DNA of 61,971 nucleotides from an uncultured Mediterraneibacter sp. (lineage in GTDB: Bacteria > Bacillota > Clostridia > Lachnospirales > Lachnospiraceae), in assembly GCA_944381495.1 (NCBI GenBank), contig CALWLJ010000020.1:1-61971 (forward strand), given 5' to 3'. How positions within the stretch are numbered: position 1 is the first letter of the stretch; every line of letters begins with the position of its first letter. The notes below the pieces were generated by a model. That model was not told the origin of the DNA and made no database searches. It saw nothing but the letters and a program-made list of their open reading frames with translations. Below are positions 28,227 through 37,190 of this stretch, piece by piece. The position numbers were made by a program, and so were the translations under genes.

Positions 28227-28491
28227 TAACGGAGCTGTATTGCCCCGGCGACCACGCTCGCGCTCGGAGCATAGCGCAGCGGACACGTAAAGCCGCAAAG
28301 GACACGGCTTAAGTGCCGGCGCTCTGCTACGGGTCTTCGTGACAATACAGCTCCGTTAAGGCTGGCTATTGGAATCCGTCTGAAAAGTGCCGCCAGGAAA
28401 GCTCCGTGCTTTCCCGCCTGGGTACTCAGATATAAGAGTACAATACTAAGGCAGCCGCGCGGTGACGACTTAACTTCACCGTGCGGCTGCT
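28227..28491. repeat. palindrome-rich spacer with a 16-bp perfect inverted repeat
   Basis: This gene-free stretch (28085-28524) holds a perfect inverted repeat, TAACGGAGCTGTATTG at 28227-28242 and its complement at 28343-28358, around a GC-rich 100-base loop. Next comes a short hairpin near 28397-28415 (GGAAAGC/GCTTTCC), then a strong hairpin at 28451-28491 (GCAGCCGC/GCGGCTGC with inner pairing). The last may act as the terminator of the gene at 28525. It has the look of a mobile structured element, but there is no transposase or clear target duplication. Confidence 0.75.
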
Positions 28492-28524
28492 GCATACATT
28501 AATATTTATTTTTTGAGCTCACAT

Positions 28525-28947
28525 TTATCCCTGTTCTTTCACGACTTTCATAAAAGAACCGATAATACTGAGCAGCATTGTTACAACATATAATGCGACT
28601 GTAACGTAAAATGACATATGCATGGGAGCAAAGTTTGCGTTATGTGCTGCAAGGCCGCCGATCCATTCCATTCTTCCCATAAAGAAGACTACCAGGCTGA
28701 CCGCATAGAGCAACGCTGCAAAGAAAGAAGAGGTATTATAATATTTCCGTCCGGGCTGCGTCTGATTCCATGCAAGAACAACAATTGTAATAACAACAGC
28801 CGCCACTGTCAGCACATAAACCATGAATGGAGTTTTTTCTCCATCAGTGGCCAGAACTGCGTATGAAATCATAGATGCCACAGCCAGAATAACCGATAAC
28901 GCTGATACATAAAACCCACCAGCCTGCTTCTGTAAAAAACCGTTCAT
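28525..28947 (-). CDS. four-helix membrane protein coupled to the GH3 gene
   Basis: 140 residues with four predicted membrane helices (about 12-34, 42-60, 72-91 and 110-133) and a short cytoplasmic tail. Family not recognised; no catalytic motif. It starts 1 base after the GH3 stop, so its translation is probably coupled to it. It may anchor, chaperone or transport products for that enzyme (inference from context). Confidence 0.7.
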   Translation of the reverse strand: MNGFLQKQAGGFYVSALSVILAVASMISYAVLATDGEKTPFMVYVLTVAAVVITIVVLAWNQTQPGRKYYNTSSFFAALLYAVSLVVFFMGRMEWIGGLAAHNANFAPMHMSFYVTVALYVVTMLLSIIGSFMKVVKEQG

Positions 28948-28948
28948 A

Positions 28949-31900
28949 TTATTTCACCTTCCTTTCTCTTCCTGTTTCTGTTTTCCGAAAAGATATAACG
29001 TACATGATGAGACCGGCAAGTGCCAGAACCGCGATTACCGCATCCGCTGTATATAATGCCGTCTTCCACCACGGAGTCACGCTGACTACCTGTGAATTGG
29101 AAGAAACCCCATTCATGGCATTACTGTTTACATATGTATACAGGATCCTGTGGCAGGACTCTCTAACTGCTTCCAGAAGTTTCACGTCCTTCGCTAGTGT
29201 ATCTGCATTGATTGCGCTGAAATCACTAATCATATTATCAAAGGCGTTTGTTCCTGCCACCATAGAAGCATAAGGATACATAAGCTCTTTGAATGCAAAG
29301 TCTGTAATATTATAGCCCTCGAATCCCCACTCTCCACGAAGTATGTTTGTAAGAAGCTCTTCTGAATATGTGACATGTTTCACGCCAATCCGGTTAAATG
29401 CGGTCATTGTTCCCATTGCACCGCCTTCATCCGGAATAAAGGTTCCTTCGAATGCCCGAAGCTGTAGTTCGCGGGCTGCCTGCTCATTTACAAATGTAGC
29501 CACGCCCTGTCTGTGCGTCTCCTGATCGTTGAAGGCAAAATGTTTCGGTGCCGCAATGTTTCCATATTTCTGGCTTGTTGAACAAATGATGGTTCCCATG
29601 ATATTTGACAGCATCGGATCTTCTGAAAAATACTCATAATTACGTCCGGAGTAAGGCGTTCTGTGAAGGTTTACTCCAGGCGCCCAGTTTTCTGTATATC
29701 CGGACCAGAGCGAATCTTCTCCATTTACTTTTCCGCGTTCCTCTGCCAGATCCGGATTGAAGGTTGCCGCAAGAACCGGTTCCGTATTCATTGTAGCGAA
29801 ATTATAATTCTGGATATATGCCGGGTCATTTTCTGTAATATGATAAACATCTTCGGCATTGGTACTGAACTTCGCGTCATATCCGATAGGACCATCCTTG
29901 TCAAGGCTTCCGCCATAGCTGATAGAATCTACCGTAACAGTATGCTCACATGCATCTGTTACAAGCTGCGCCATCTCATCTAGCGTCATCTGGTTAAGAA
30001 GGCTGTCCCACGTCTCATCATCATAATCAGCGCCTCGCAAAGTAATAAGACTGTACTGAGTCTCTTTTGAGCCTGTTACAACATCGGATGTATCACTGCT
30101 GCCCGGTTCATACTGTTCTTCTGTCAGCCACGGGAGCATATCCTCGGTTGCCTCAAGTCCCTCATAGGCATCTGACCATGTTCCGCTCCAGTCACTTCTG
30201 GATAGATAAGTAACAGTTCCTGGTTTCCAGTAATTATAATCCGCGTCATCCAACTGATTGGTAATCTTTGTTACTCCGTCATATCCCAACGAATAGGAAG
30301 TCGTATCCATATCTGATTTGTTCCATTTGTAAGCCAGATCAGCTTTTCCATCGTAGTCCATGCCGTTTGCTGTGGTCATTCCCTTGGCCGCCAGAATATT
30401 GTTGAGAGCGTCATGTGCTCCATTTCCAATGGCAAAATAATAGTCTCCGCTGTCCATGATATATGTTTTTGCATTTACATAATCATAACTTGCCAGATAT
30501 TTCAGATCCATTGACACTTCTACTGTTTCTGACTCTCCTGGCTCAAGTGTATCCGTTTTATCAAATCCAAGAAGTTGTACAGATGATTTTTCAATCTGGT
30601 TCTCCTTGTCATAATCTGTATACGGACTCTGTGCATATACCTGAACAGCATCTTTTCCTGCCGTATCTCCGGTATTAGTCACCGTTACGGTCGCCGTTAC
30701 AGTCTGACTGTCCTCATCTACTGTCACGCTGTCAAGTTTCTGTTCAAATGTCGTATATGACAGTCCATACCCAAATCCATAAGATACTTCTTCACTGTAA
30801 TTCCATCCCGCTGTGCTGGCAAATGTTCCTGCATCAGATCCTGCATTTCCTGTACCAAGCACGCAATCTTCATATCTGGTCTCGTAATATCTGTATCCCA
30901 GATAGATTCCTTCCGCCTGTACCAGATAGTAGCTTCCGTAATTGTCCAGTCCGGCCGACTCTGCATTTGCAAATGTGAAGTCTCCTGAATTCTGGAAAGC
31001 CGGAGAAGACATGGAATTGGCCGCATATGTATCTGGGAGATGTCCGGAAGCGTTCACTGCTCCTGTCAGCACATCAGCCACACCATAAAAGCCATGTGTG
31101 CCAGGCTCCCCGATCCAGAGGATCGCATCTACCTGAGGATCCTCCTTCAGCTCATCTATTTCCATTGCCGGTGATCCATTCAACAGAACAATAACTTTTT
31201 CAAAATTGTCTTCTGCTTCTTTAATCAGCGCACGTTCTTCATCTGTAAGCGCAAGACACCCATCCGGAAGGTCACTTCCTTCTCCTTCCAGGCGACACAA
31301 CATTACAATTGCAGCGTCTGAATAATCAGAATAACTTCCGCGGAACGATTCGAAAGCGTCTGACGCATCCGGCTCAAGCGCACCTGTAGATCTTGCTGCC
31401 AGTTCTACACCTTCATTGTCCCACGGTCCTCTGGTTGTTGTCGTTCCGTCATTTCCTGTAGAAGTAATCATGCAATATTCCGGTATCGCTGTCGTCTTAT
31501 ACCAATCTCTCACCGTTTCATTCAGATGGATCCCCGACTCATCAAATGCCTTGGCTATTGGTACAATCTGATCTGTATTTTTGATTACACCGCCACCGCT
31601 CGATCCGCAGTAAACCGGACTTACGCTTCCCAGTCCAAACATAGTAACATTCACATCTGATCCCAGCGGAAGAGCTGAATTTTCGTTCTTCAGAAGTACA
31701 CTTCCTTCCGCCTCTATCCTGCGGTTCAGATCTTCACGGTAATCTACTAACTCCTGTGCAGTTTCAAATTCTGATTTAAAATACGTGGTATCTTCCTCTT
31801 CGCCTGACTGAACAGTAACTACTTTGGAAGAACGTGTTCCAAGCATTGAATTAATCCTGGTTTCCAGCGTTCCTGCAACTGCCGTTCCTCCCAGCATGAC

Positions 31901-31969
31901 CGTCAGAAGACAGCATCCTGCTGTTGTCAGTCCATGCCAGACTCTCGCTGATCTTCTTGTAAATTTCAT
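28949..31969 (-). CDS. membrane-anchored GH3 glycoside hydrolase with domains in permuted order
   Basis: 1006 residues. An N-terminal signal-anchor (about 12-33) leads first to the GH3 C-terminal alpha/beta sandwich (about 80-380; EGSVLLKNENSALPLG, MFGLGSVSPVYCGSSGG, VLLNGSPAMEID, FGYGLSYTTF). A fibronectin-like region follows (about 400-530). Only then comes the TIM-barrel domain (about 660-945; NWAPGVNLHRTPYSGRNYEYFSED, IAAPKHFAFNDQETHR), and a final membrane helix near 972-992. The usual GH3 order is barrel first. The expected nucleophile is Asp near 889 (YNITDFAF, cf. VVSDW). A glucosidase-type activity at the cell surface is likely; the substrate is unknown. The second ATG (31969) has GGAGG 6 bases away; the first is too close. 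Confidence 0.85.
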   Translation of the reverse strand: MKFTRRSARVWHGLTTAGCCLLTVMLGGTAVAGTLETRINSMLGTRSSKVVTVQSGEEEDTTYFKSEFETAQELVDYREDLNRRIEAEGSVLLKNENSALPLGSDVNVTMFGLGSVSPVYCGSSGGGVIKNTDQIVPIAKAFDESGIHLNETVRDWYKTTAIPEYCMITSTGNDGTTTTRGPWDNEGVELAARSTGALEPDASDAFESFRGSYSDYSDAAIVMLCRLEGEGSDLPDGCLALTDEERALIKEAEDNFEKVIVLLNGSPAMEIDELKEDPQVDAILWIGEPGTHGFYGVADVLTGAVNASGHLPDTYAANSMSSPAFQNSGDFTFANAESAGLDNYGSYYLVQAEGIYLGYRYYETRYEDCVLGTGNAGSDAGTFASTAGWNYSEEVSYGFGYGLSYTTFEQKLDSVTVDEDSQTVTATVTVTNTGDTAGKDAVQVYAQSPYTDYDKENQIEKSSVQLLGFDKTDTLEPGESETVEVSMDLKYLASYDYVNAKTYIMDSGDYYFAIGNGAHDALNNILAAKGMTTANGMDYDGKADLAYKWNKSDMDTTSYSLGYDGVTKITNQLDDADYNYWKPGTVTYLSRSDWSGTWSDAYEGLEATEDMLPWLTEEQYEPGSSDTSDVVTGSKETQYSLITLRGADYDDETWDSLLNQMTLDEMAQLVTDACEHTVTVDSISYGGSLDKDGPIGYDAKFSTNAEDVYHITENDPAYIQNYNFATMNTEPVLAATFNPDLAEERGKVNGEDSLWSGYTENWAPGVNLHRTPYSGRNYEYFSEDPMLSNIMGTIICSTSQKYGNIAAPKHFAFNDQETHRQGVATFVNEQAARELQLRAFEGTFIPDEGGAMGTMTAFNRIGVKHVTYSEELLTNILRGEWGFEGYNITDFAFKELMYPYASMVAGTNAFDNMISDFSAINADTLAKDVKLLEAVRESCHRILYTYVNSNAMNGVSSNSQVVSVTPWWKTALYTADAVIAVLALAGLIMYVISFRKTETGRERKVK

Positions 31970-32041
31970 AAACATCCTCCTTTAATTTTCCCCAGATCCC
32001 GCATTTTTACATCTCCTTTCTTGCGAAACCCATATCCGTAT

Positions 32042-32089
32042 TGTGAAAAGCTTATATTTTTCACACCTTTCAAAGAGAAGTTTATCATA
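32042..32089 (-). promoter_or_regulatory. promoter and leader region of the GH3 gene
   Basis: A TATGAT-like -10 lies at 32084-32089. A poor -35 (AATAAT, 32107-32112) suits a promoter needing an activator. Downstream, TGTGAAAA (32042-32049) and TTTTCACA (32058-32065) form an exact inverted repeat in the leader, either an operator or a leader hairpin. Confidence 0.5.
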
Positions 32090-32115
32090 TATTTCACAAA
32101 ATCATCATTATTTTA

Positions 32116-32147
32116 CGCAAGCGGTCGTTTCTATCTCGCAAGCGGTC
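32116..32147 (-). promoter_or_regulatory. probable LytTR-binding direct repeats
   Basis: CGCAAGCGGTC occurs at 32116-32126 and again at 32137-32147, exactly 21 bp apart. LytTR proteins such as AgrA bind paired direct repeats at about this spacing, usually just upstream of a poor -35. The distal copy lies within the last codons of the histidine kinase. The probable regulator is the response regulator at 33453-34160. Confidence 0.65.
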
Positions 32148-33453
32148 TCCGCCCTGCTACTTTTTCCATCGGGAAAAGAATATTCAGCTGAAAGATATCA
32201 TTTTCCGCACTCATAGAAACTGTTCCTCCGTACTTTTCGACAAGGAAACGAATACTTCTTGTGCCATACCCATGATAACTTCGATTCTCTTTTGTCGTTA
32301 ACGGCAGTCCATTTTCAAAAACCACCGGATGACTGCAGTAATTTTCAATGTGTACAACCAGGTAATTTCCTTTGCAGAAAATATGTACCCCTATAATCCT
32401 CTTTTCCGGATTTTCTACCTGGCACAAACTCTCAATTGCATTATCAAAAGCATTTCCGAAAAGAGAGTAGATATCCGTATCTGACATAAAGCCCAGTTTC
32501 TCTCCATCTGCTATACAGCTGAACCTGATATGGCATCTCTCACAGTAGATACTCTTTTCCGCCAGTACAATATCAAGCGCATCATTACCCGTTTTGACAG
32601 ACATATCATAGATCATGATCGAATGTTCAATATCCCTAATGATCTTCTCCTGCTCCTTTGCATTATCCAAATATCGCAGTGCAGCTATCTGATGTTTTAA
32701 ATCATGACACTTCTGGTTGATCATTTCAATATTCTCCATGGACATCTTATGCTGCTCTTCCTCAAGGGACATAATCTGCTGCATGATCTCATTTTGTTTT
32801 TCCAGTTTACTCTTCTCAAACATTCCGAACAGGAGCAGAAGCAGCAGACCACCGCAGAAACTTTCAAAGGCAAACCTTCCCGCTGACGGCTGTTCATACT
32901 CTCTTGTCCAGAAGCTGAAGATATAGATAACAAAAACAGAAAAAGATGTAAAAATGATCAGAAGGTTATTCTTCACACCGATATCATCCCCTTTTTGCAT
33001 CCTCCTATCCAGAAAAAAAGAAAAGCTGACATACAAGATGATCATAATAAAAACTTCCGCCACCTGGCTCATCCACGTCTCTTCTATATGAAATAAAACA
33101 GCAGTCATCATAGAAATACTGTAGACCATATGCTGCAGTATGCTCGCTGCCAGCACATAAAATACCAGTTCCTTCAGTGAATGAAATTCAAATGTAATCC
33201 ACAGACCAATTCCCGAGAGAAGAAGCATGGAAAGGAATCCCATGACATAACTGCCGTTCCTCAGCGGAATTTCCAGCGAAATAATCCCGTCTGTCACAAT
33301 ATACGGAATCACAAGATATAATATCCAGAGCAGACCTGTCACAATAATATGCTTTTTTCTCCATCTGAGACGGCGGCAGAGCAACAACTCCGCAAATATA
33401 AGTTCTATGTGATAGTAATTGCAGAAAAAACGAAATGTTTCCAGCTGTATCAT
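32131..33453 (-). CDS. AgrC-like GHKL sensor histidine kinase
   Basis: 440 residues: about six N-terminal membrane helices (1-200), a cytoplasmic helical segment (about 205-270) with phospho-acceptor His in NQKCHDLKHQI, and a GHKL ATPase (FGNAFDNAIESL; TKENRSYHGYGTRSI). Such kinases often sense peptides. Its ATG overlaps the response regulator's TGA stop (TGATG). No peptide precursor gene (AgrD) or AgrB maturation enzyme was found, so the signal is unknown. Confidence 0.92.
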   Translation of the reverse strand: MIQLETFRFFCNYYHIELIFAELLLCRRLRWRKKHIIVTGLLWILYLVIPYIVTDGIISLEIPLRNGSYVMGFLSMLLLSGIGLWITFEFHSLKELVFYVLAASILQHMVYSISMMTAVLFHIEETWMSQVAEVFIMIILYVSFSFFLDRRMQKGDDIGVKNNLLIIFTSFSVFVIYIFSFWTREYEQPSAGRFAFESFCGGLLLLLLFGMFEKSKLEKQNEIMQQIMSLEEEQHKMSMENIEMINQKCHDLKHQIAALRYLDNAKEQEKIIRDIEHSIMIYDMSVKTGNDALDIVLAEKSIYCERCHIRFSCIADGEKLGFMSDTDIYSLFGNAFDNAIESLCQVENPEKRIIGVHIFCKGNYLVVHIENYCSHPVVFENGLPLTTKENRSYHGYGTRSIRFLVEKYGGTVSMSAENDIFQLNILFPMEKVAGRRPLAR

Positions 33454-34160
33454 CAGAATCCACCTCCCATATAATCTGCCAGCGCCTGAAGAAACTCTTT
33501 CCGTTTTCTGCGACTTAACGGTATCTTATCATTTCCCACCAGTATGCTTCCTGCCGTTACTTCTGAAACATATTTCAGATTGACCAGATAGCTCTTCCCA
33601 CATCTGGCGAAATGATATGGGATTAGTTTATCCTCCAGCGCTTTCAGTTGTCCATACGACTCATAAATCCGATCCGGCGTATGATACAGCAGGGAATGAT
33701 CCATCACTTCCACATACATAATCTCTCTTACAGATATACGACAGATCATATCCTTTGCTTCAATCGCTATCATGTCATCCCGGTGTCCAAGGCAATATTT
33801 GACAGCCTTTTTCAGCTTCATCTCAAACTCGTCATATTTTACCGGTTTCAGAATAAAATCAAGAGCCTGAACCTCATACCCCTGTATCGCATATCTGGCC
33901 ATATTTGTAACAAATATCAGCGCAGTCTCCGTATCCGCCTCTCTTAGCCTACGAGCTGTTTCCATTCCATCCATAAGGGGCATCTTGATATCCATAAAAA
34001 TAATATCGTAGACCGGACGATATTCATCGATAAATTCCAAGCCGTTGGAAAACACACTGCATCGAAAGGATTCACCGTATATATCCTGAAATCTGTCTAT
34101 ATATTTCTTTATGATATCCGAACAGGACTTCTCATCCTCTACAATCGCTATATTCAACAT
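33453..34160 (-). CDS. AgrA-like LytTR response regulator
   Basis: 235 residues. The receiver domain has acidic residues E8-D9, phospho-acceptor Asp57 (IIFMDIKMPLMDG) and a conserved lysine in LKPVKYDEF. The C-terminal LytTR DNA-binding domain has YHFARCGKSYLVNLKYV and IPLSRRKRKEF. It partners with the kinase at 32131-33453 and probably acts on the direct repeats at 32116-32147. The ATG has only a poor ribosome site; a short upstream frame overlaps its start by 29 bases, so reinitiation coupling is possible. Confidence 0.92.
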   Translation of the reverse strand: MLNIAIVEDEKSCSDIIKKYIDRFQDIYGESFRCSVFSNGLEFIDEYRPVYDIIFMDIKMPLMDGMETARRLREADTETALIFVTNMARYAIQGYEVQALDFILKPVKYDEFEMKLKKAVKYCLGHRDDMIAIEAKDMICRISVREIMYVEVMDHSLLYHTPDRIYESYGQLKALEDKLIPYHFARCGKSYLVNLKYVSEVTAGSILVGNDKIPLSRRKRKEFLQALADYMGGGF

Positions 34161-34257
34161 AGTTTGTATAGCCCTTTTCCTTCCCGTAACGCTCCAGATA
34201 TTCCTTCAGTTTATCCCTGTATTCCTTCTCGTCTTCCGTGACCGCAACTCTGATCAT
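34132..34257 (-). pseudogene. truncated response-regulator N-terminus abutting the intact regulator
   Basis: A 41-residue frame starting MIRVAVTEDEKEYRDKLKEY is clearly the first ~30 residues of a LytTR-type receiver domain, then runs out of homology and stops inside the start of the intact regulator. It resembles the first residues of that neighbour (MLNIAIVEDEKSCSDIIKKY) but is not the same gene, so it looks like a deletion fusion between two tandem regulators. It overlaps the stop of the MoxR gene as ATGA, so it may still be translated as a leader that feeds the regulator. Too short to act as a receiver. Confidence 0.75.
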
Positions 34258-35765
34258 TTTATCCCCCGGTTCAGTATATCTTCCACTTCGTCCATCTGTC
34301 TGACGATCTCCTGCTGCCTCTCGTCAAACAGCAGTCCCTTGTTATATCTGTAATACATCTCGCTTCCATTTTCCCGGATAAACTTCGTGCTGTAGTAATT
34401 GGCGTTCAGCTCTGTGACGAATGCCACCATTTCCTGGCTCTCTCCGAATGCATCCTCCAGGAAGCGGAACGCGTTTTCCAGCATCTCGCCCGTATGATCC
34501 GTGATCTGTTCCCGGGCGGCATTTTCCCGGTCGAACATGGCCTTCACTTCATCGAAAGCCGCATCTCCAAGGAACATCTCACCTTTCAGCTCCGAGGTGA
34601 ACCTGCCAAGTGTCTCTGCTGTCCGGATCAGGATCTGTTCCTGCTCCCGGGTCAGGCTTTCCGCCTTTCTCTGTTCCTCCAGATCCTTTTCTGCCATGAG
34701 CCTTACATCATCCAGCATCATGACAGCCTTGTTGTCCCGGTAATAGATCAGATATTCATACAGCCGGGAAATGTATTCCTCCGCACGGCAGCTCTGAACG
34801 AACATCTCATCCAGTCTGCCGTTGATCAGGCTGACAATACTCAGGTGTTCGTCAAAGGCAGCCGCACGGATCTTTTTCAGCGTAGCCTCGTCCCATTTTC
34901 CGTTCAGGATATCCTCCACGCTGTAGTCCTTCTTGTATTTGTAATAGAGCTCCAGATAATTTGCAAAATCCTTCGCCACGGAACGCTGCCGGATAAACTG
35001 GTACACCACATCCCGGTCCACAGTCTTGCCAAGAGCCTCGTAGACACGGATCAGTTCTGAGAGATCTTCCCATCCCCGGGCAGTCACAAATGCCTTGCCG
35101 TCCACTGTTGTCTCGATCCGGTAGAAGTTTCCCTTCCGCAGTTCCAGATAGGAAATGACGGCGGGGTGTATCTCCTGCAGGTAGGCATACTCTTTCCACA
35201 CCGGGAAATCCGCCTCCACGTCGATCTCTCTTACACGGTCCAGAGTGACCACGTCGAACTCGCGGACCGATTTGTTGTACTCCGGCGGATTGCCTGCCGC
35301 CACGATGATCCATCCCCGGGGCACCTTCTGATTGCCGAAAGTCTTGTTCTGCAGGAACTGGAGCATAGTTGGCGCCAGCGTCTCGGACACGCAGTTGATC
35401 TCGTCAATGAAGAGGATTCCCTCCTTCACGCCGGTCTTCTCCATCTTCTCATATACGGACGCAATGATCTCACTCATGGTATATTCTGTCACAGAATAAG
35501 TGCTGCCGCCATATTCCTTTTCCCGGATAAAGGGCAGACCCACAGCGCTCTGTCTAGTGTGGTGGGTAATGGTATAAGCCACAAGACCAATCTTCATCTC
35601 CTTCGCGATCTGCTCCATGATCTGGGTCTTGCCGATACCCGGAGGGCCCATGAGCAGCACCGGCCGCTGCCGGATGGCCGGGATCCTGTATTCTCCCAGG
35701 TCATCCTTCATAAGATATGCCTCAACGGTATCCTTTATCTCCTGTTTTGCTCGCTTGATATCCAA
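34254..35765 (-). CDS. MoxR-type AAA+ ATPase
   Basis: 503 residues. Walker A MGPPGIGKT ends at 47; Walker B is GILFIDEINC at about 120; the C-terminal portion is long and helical. The start is TTG, chosen because AAAGGAG lies 7 bases upstream, inside the end of the VWA gene (31-base overlap). MoxR ATPases work with VWA-domain partners as chaperones or remodellers that activate enzymes or transfer metal ions. Fourth gene of the HAD / phosphatase / LRR / VWA / MoxR array, pairing directly with the VWA protein. Confidence 0.88.
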   Translation of the reverse strand: MDIKRAKQEIKDTVEAYLMKDDLGEYRIPAIRQRPVLLMGPPGIGKTQIMEQIAKEMKIGLVAYTITHHTRQSAVGLPFIREKEYGGSTYSVTEYTMSEIIASVYEKMEKTGVKEGILFIDEINCVSETLAPTMLQFLQNKTFGNQKVPRGWIIVAAGNPPEYNKSVREFDVVTLDRVREIDVEADFPVWKEYAYLQEIHPAVISYLELRKGNFYRIETTVDGKAFVTARGWEDLSELIRVYEALGKTVDRDVVYQFIRQRSVAKDFANYLELYYKYKKDYSVEDILNGKWDEATLKKIRAAAFDEHLSIVSLINGRLDEMFVQSCRAEEYISRLYEYLIYYRDNKAVMMLDDVRLMAEKDLEEQRKAESLTREQEQILIRTAETLGRFTSELKGEMFLGDAAFDEVKAMFDRENAAREQITDHTGEMLENAFRFLEDAFGESQEMVAFVTELNANYYSTKFIRENGSEMYYRYNKGLLFDERQQEIVRQMDEVEDILNRGIK

Positions 35766-37183
35766 ATGTTTTCTCCTTTCTGTATATCTTCCTCTCTCAG
35801 GATCAGCCGGATGGCCCAGGCAGGCACATCCACATCCCTGTAATCATCCTCAAAGAATACAAATGCAGTCCGGTATCCGGGCATCCGTTCCGGATAGATC
35901 CCATACCCGTCTGTAAAATAGATCAGCCCCTTCAGATCGTCAAACTCTCCTTTCTGCCGGAGCTGTTCCACATAAGCAAAGGCCGGACGGAAGTCTGTCC
36001 CTCCCTGTCCGTACAGCTGAAAATGTTCCATATATTTCTTCAGTTCCTCCCCGGAAGTAATCTTCACATCCGAGTGAACCTTTTCATCACACTGGATCAT
36101 GTGTACATTTATCTTTCTGAAATAGCTCTCCCTCTCCTGGAGCACACTGTATGTCTCCTCCAGAAACCGGCGGACCAACTCTCCGGAACAGGACATGGAC
36201 GTGTCGATCACGATCACAAACTCCGCGATCTTCCGCACCTCTCTCGTCTCCTGAGGCTCGATCAGCGGCATATTGCCGTACAGGGACAGTCCATAGCTGT
36301 AGAATCCATAGTCAAAGGTATCCGGATCAACCTGCATTTCCTCGTGGATCACGGAAAACTTCCTCAGGAATTCCCGGTAGTCGTACCTCTCCCGATTCTC
36401 CACCTTCAGTTCTCCCAGCAGGTCCCCGTCATGCTCCGCAGCCTCTTTGGAAAAGGTCTCCATGTCTGTCTCCATCTTCTCACTGATCTCCTGCCATTTC
36501 CGGTTCCTGTCAGGATCCGGCTTCCGTTTCGGATCCTGGTCCTCCCAGTAACGGTGGTCATCTACCCGGAACTCTTCCTCCAAAGCTGCCAGTTCCTTCT
36601 CTGCCAGATCCCATCCTTTTAAGATCCGGAACACCCGCTCCGCGTTCAGTACGTGTTTCTCCGCCTCCAGTTTCCGGTAGGTCTCCCGGCGCAGCAGGCT
36701 TCTGGAGAAGCGGACCGGCCGCAGGTCGCATCCGTCGATGATATGCTCCGCCGCGATATCGCAGCTTAAGTTCCAGTACCGCAGGTCATCTGTCCGTTTC
36801 GTTATATGACGGAAAATGCAGTGGAGCACCATATGCAGGTACAGCCGGTTCACCAGGATCCGGTTCTCCTTGTACAGTCCTCCCAGCTGCCGGGGGTGGA
36901 AATAAATATTCCGCCCGTCTGTTCCGGCCGGAGAGATCTCAGGTTCCATCTCATATCCCAGACTGCTGAGCGCCACATCCAGAAAACGCATGGAAAAGTA
37001 CAGCTCATCCCTCGCAGTGCGCAGGATCTGTCTGCCGATACTGTCCAGGATCCGGGCAGCTTCCCTGTCCCGGGAATCCTCACTCCCGGATCCGCTCTTC
37101 ACGGAATCACCTTCCGGGAATCCGCCTTTCACAAATCGCTTATTATCAGTATAATGCTTTGATCTGTTCTGTATCTCTGTCAT
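35735..37183 (-). CDS. VWA protein with DUF2201-like degenerate metallopeptidase region
   Basis: 482 residues. The N-terminal region resembles DUF2201 metallopeptidases, but where they have HExxHxxxxH this reads HMVLHCIFRH (117-126), so the catalytic Glu is lost while the metal ligands may remain. The C-terminal VWA domain (about 335-482) has an intact-looking MIDAS: VIDTSMSCSG, GGTDFR, FTDGYG. It is likely the binding partner of the MoxR ATPase, a non-catalytic metal- or client-binding arm. The start at 37183 (MTEIQNRSKH) has GAGGAA upstream. Confidence 0.82.
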   Translation of the reverse strand: MTEIQNRSKHYTDNKRFVKGGFPEGDSVKSGSGSEDSRDREAARILDSIGRQILRTARDELYFSMRFLDVALSSLGYEMEPEISPAGTDGRNIYFHPRQLGGLYKENRILVNRLYLHMVLHCIFRHITKRTDDLRYWNLSCDIAAEHIIDGCDLRPVRFSRSLLRRETYRKLEAEKHVLNAERVFRILKGWDLAEKELAALEEEFRVDDHRYWEDQDPKRKPDPDRNRKWQEISEKMETDMETFSKEAAEHDGDLLGELKVENRERYDYREFLRKFSVIHEEMQVDPDTFDYGFYSYGLSLYGNMPLIEPQETREVRKIAEFVIVIDTSMSCSGELVRRFLEETYSVLQERESYFRKINVHMIQCDEKVHSDVKITSGEELKKYMEHFQLYGQGGTDFRPAFAYVEQLRQKGEFDDLKGLIYFTDGYGIYPERMPGYRTAFVFFEDDYRDVDVPAWAIRLILREEDIQKGENIWISSEQNRR

Positions 37184-37190
37184 ATTTTCC

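Noticed and set aside
28214-28495. Open frame of about 93 codons through the inverted-repeat spacer
   Set aside because: It runs through palindromic sequence and has no ribosome site or homology I recognise.
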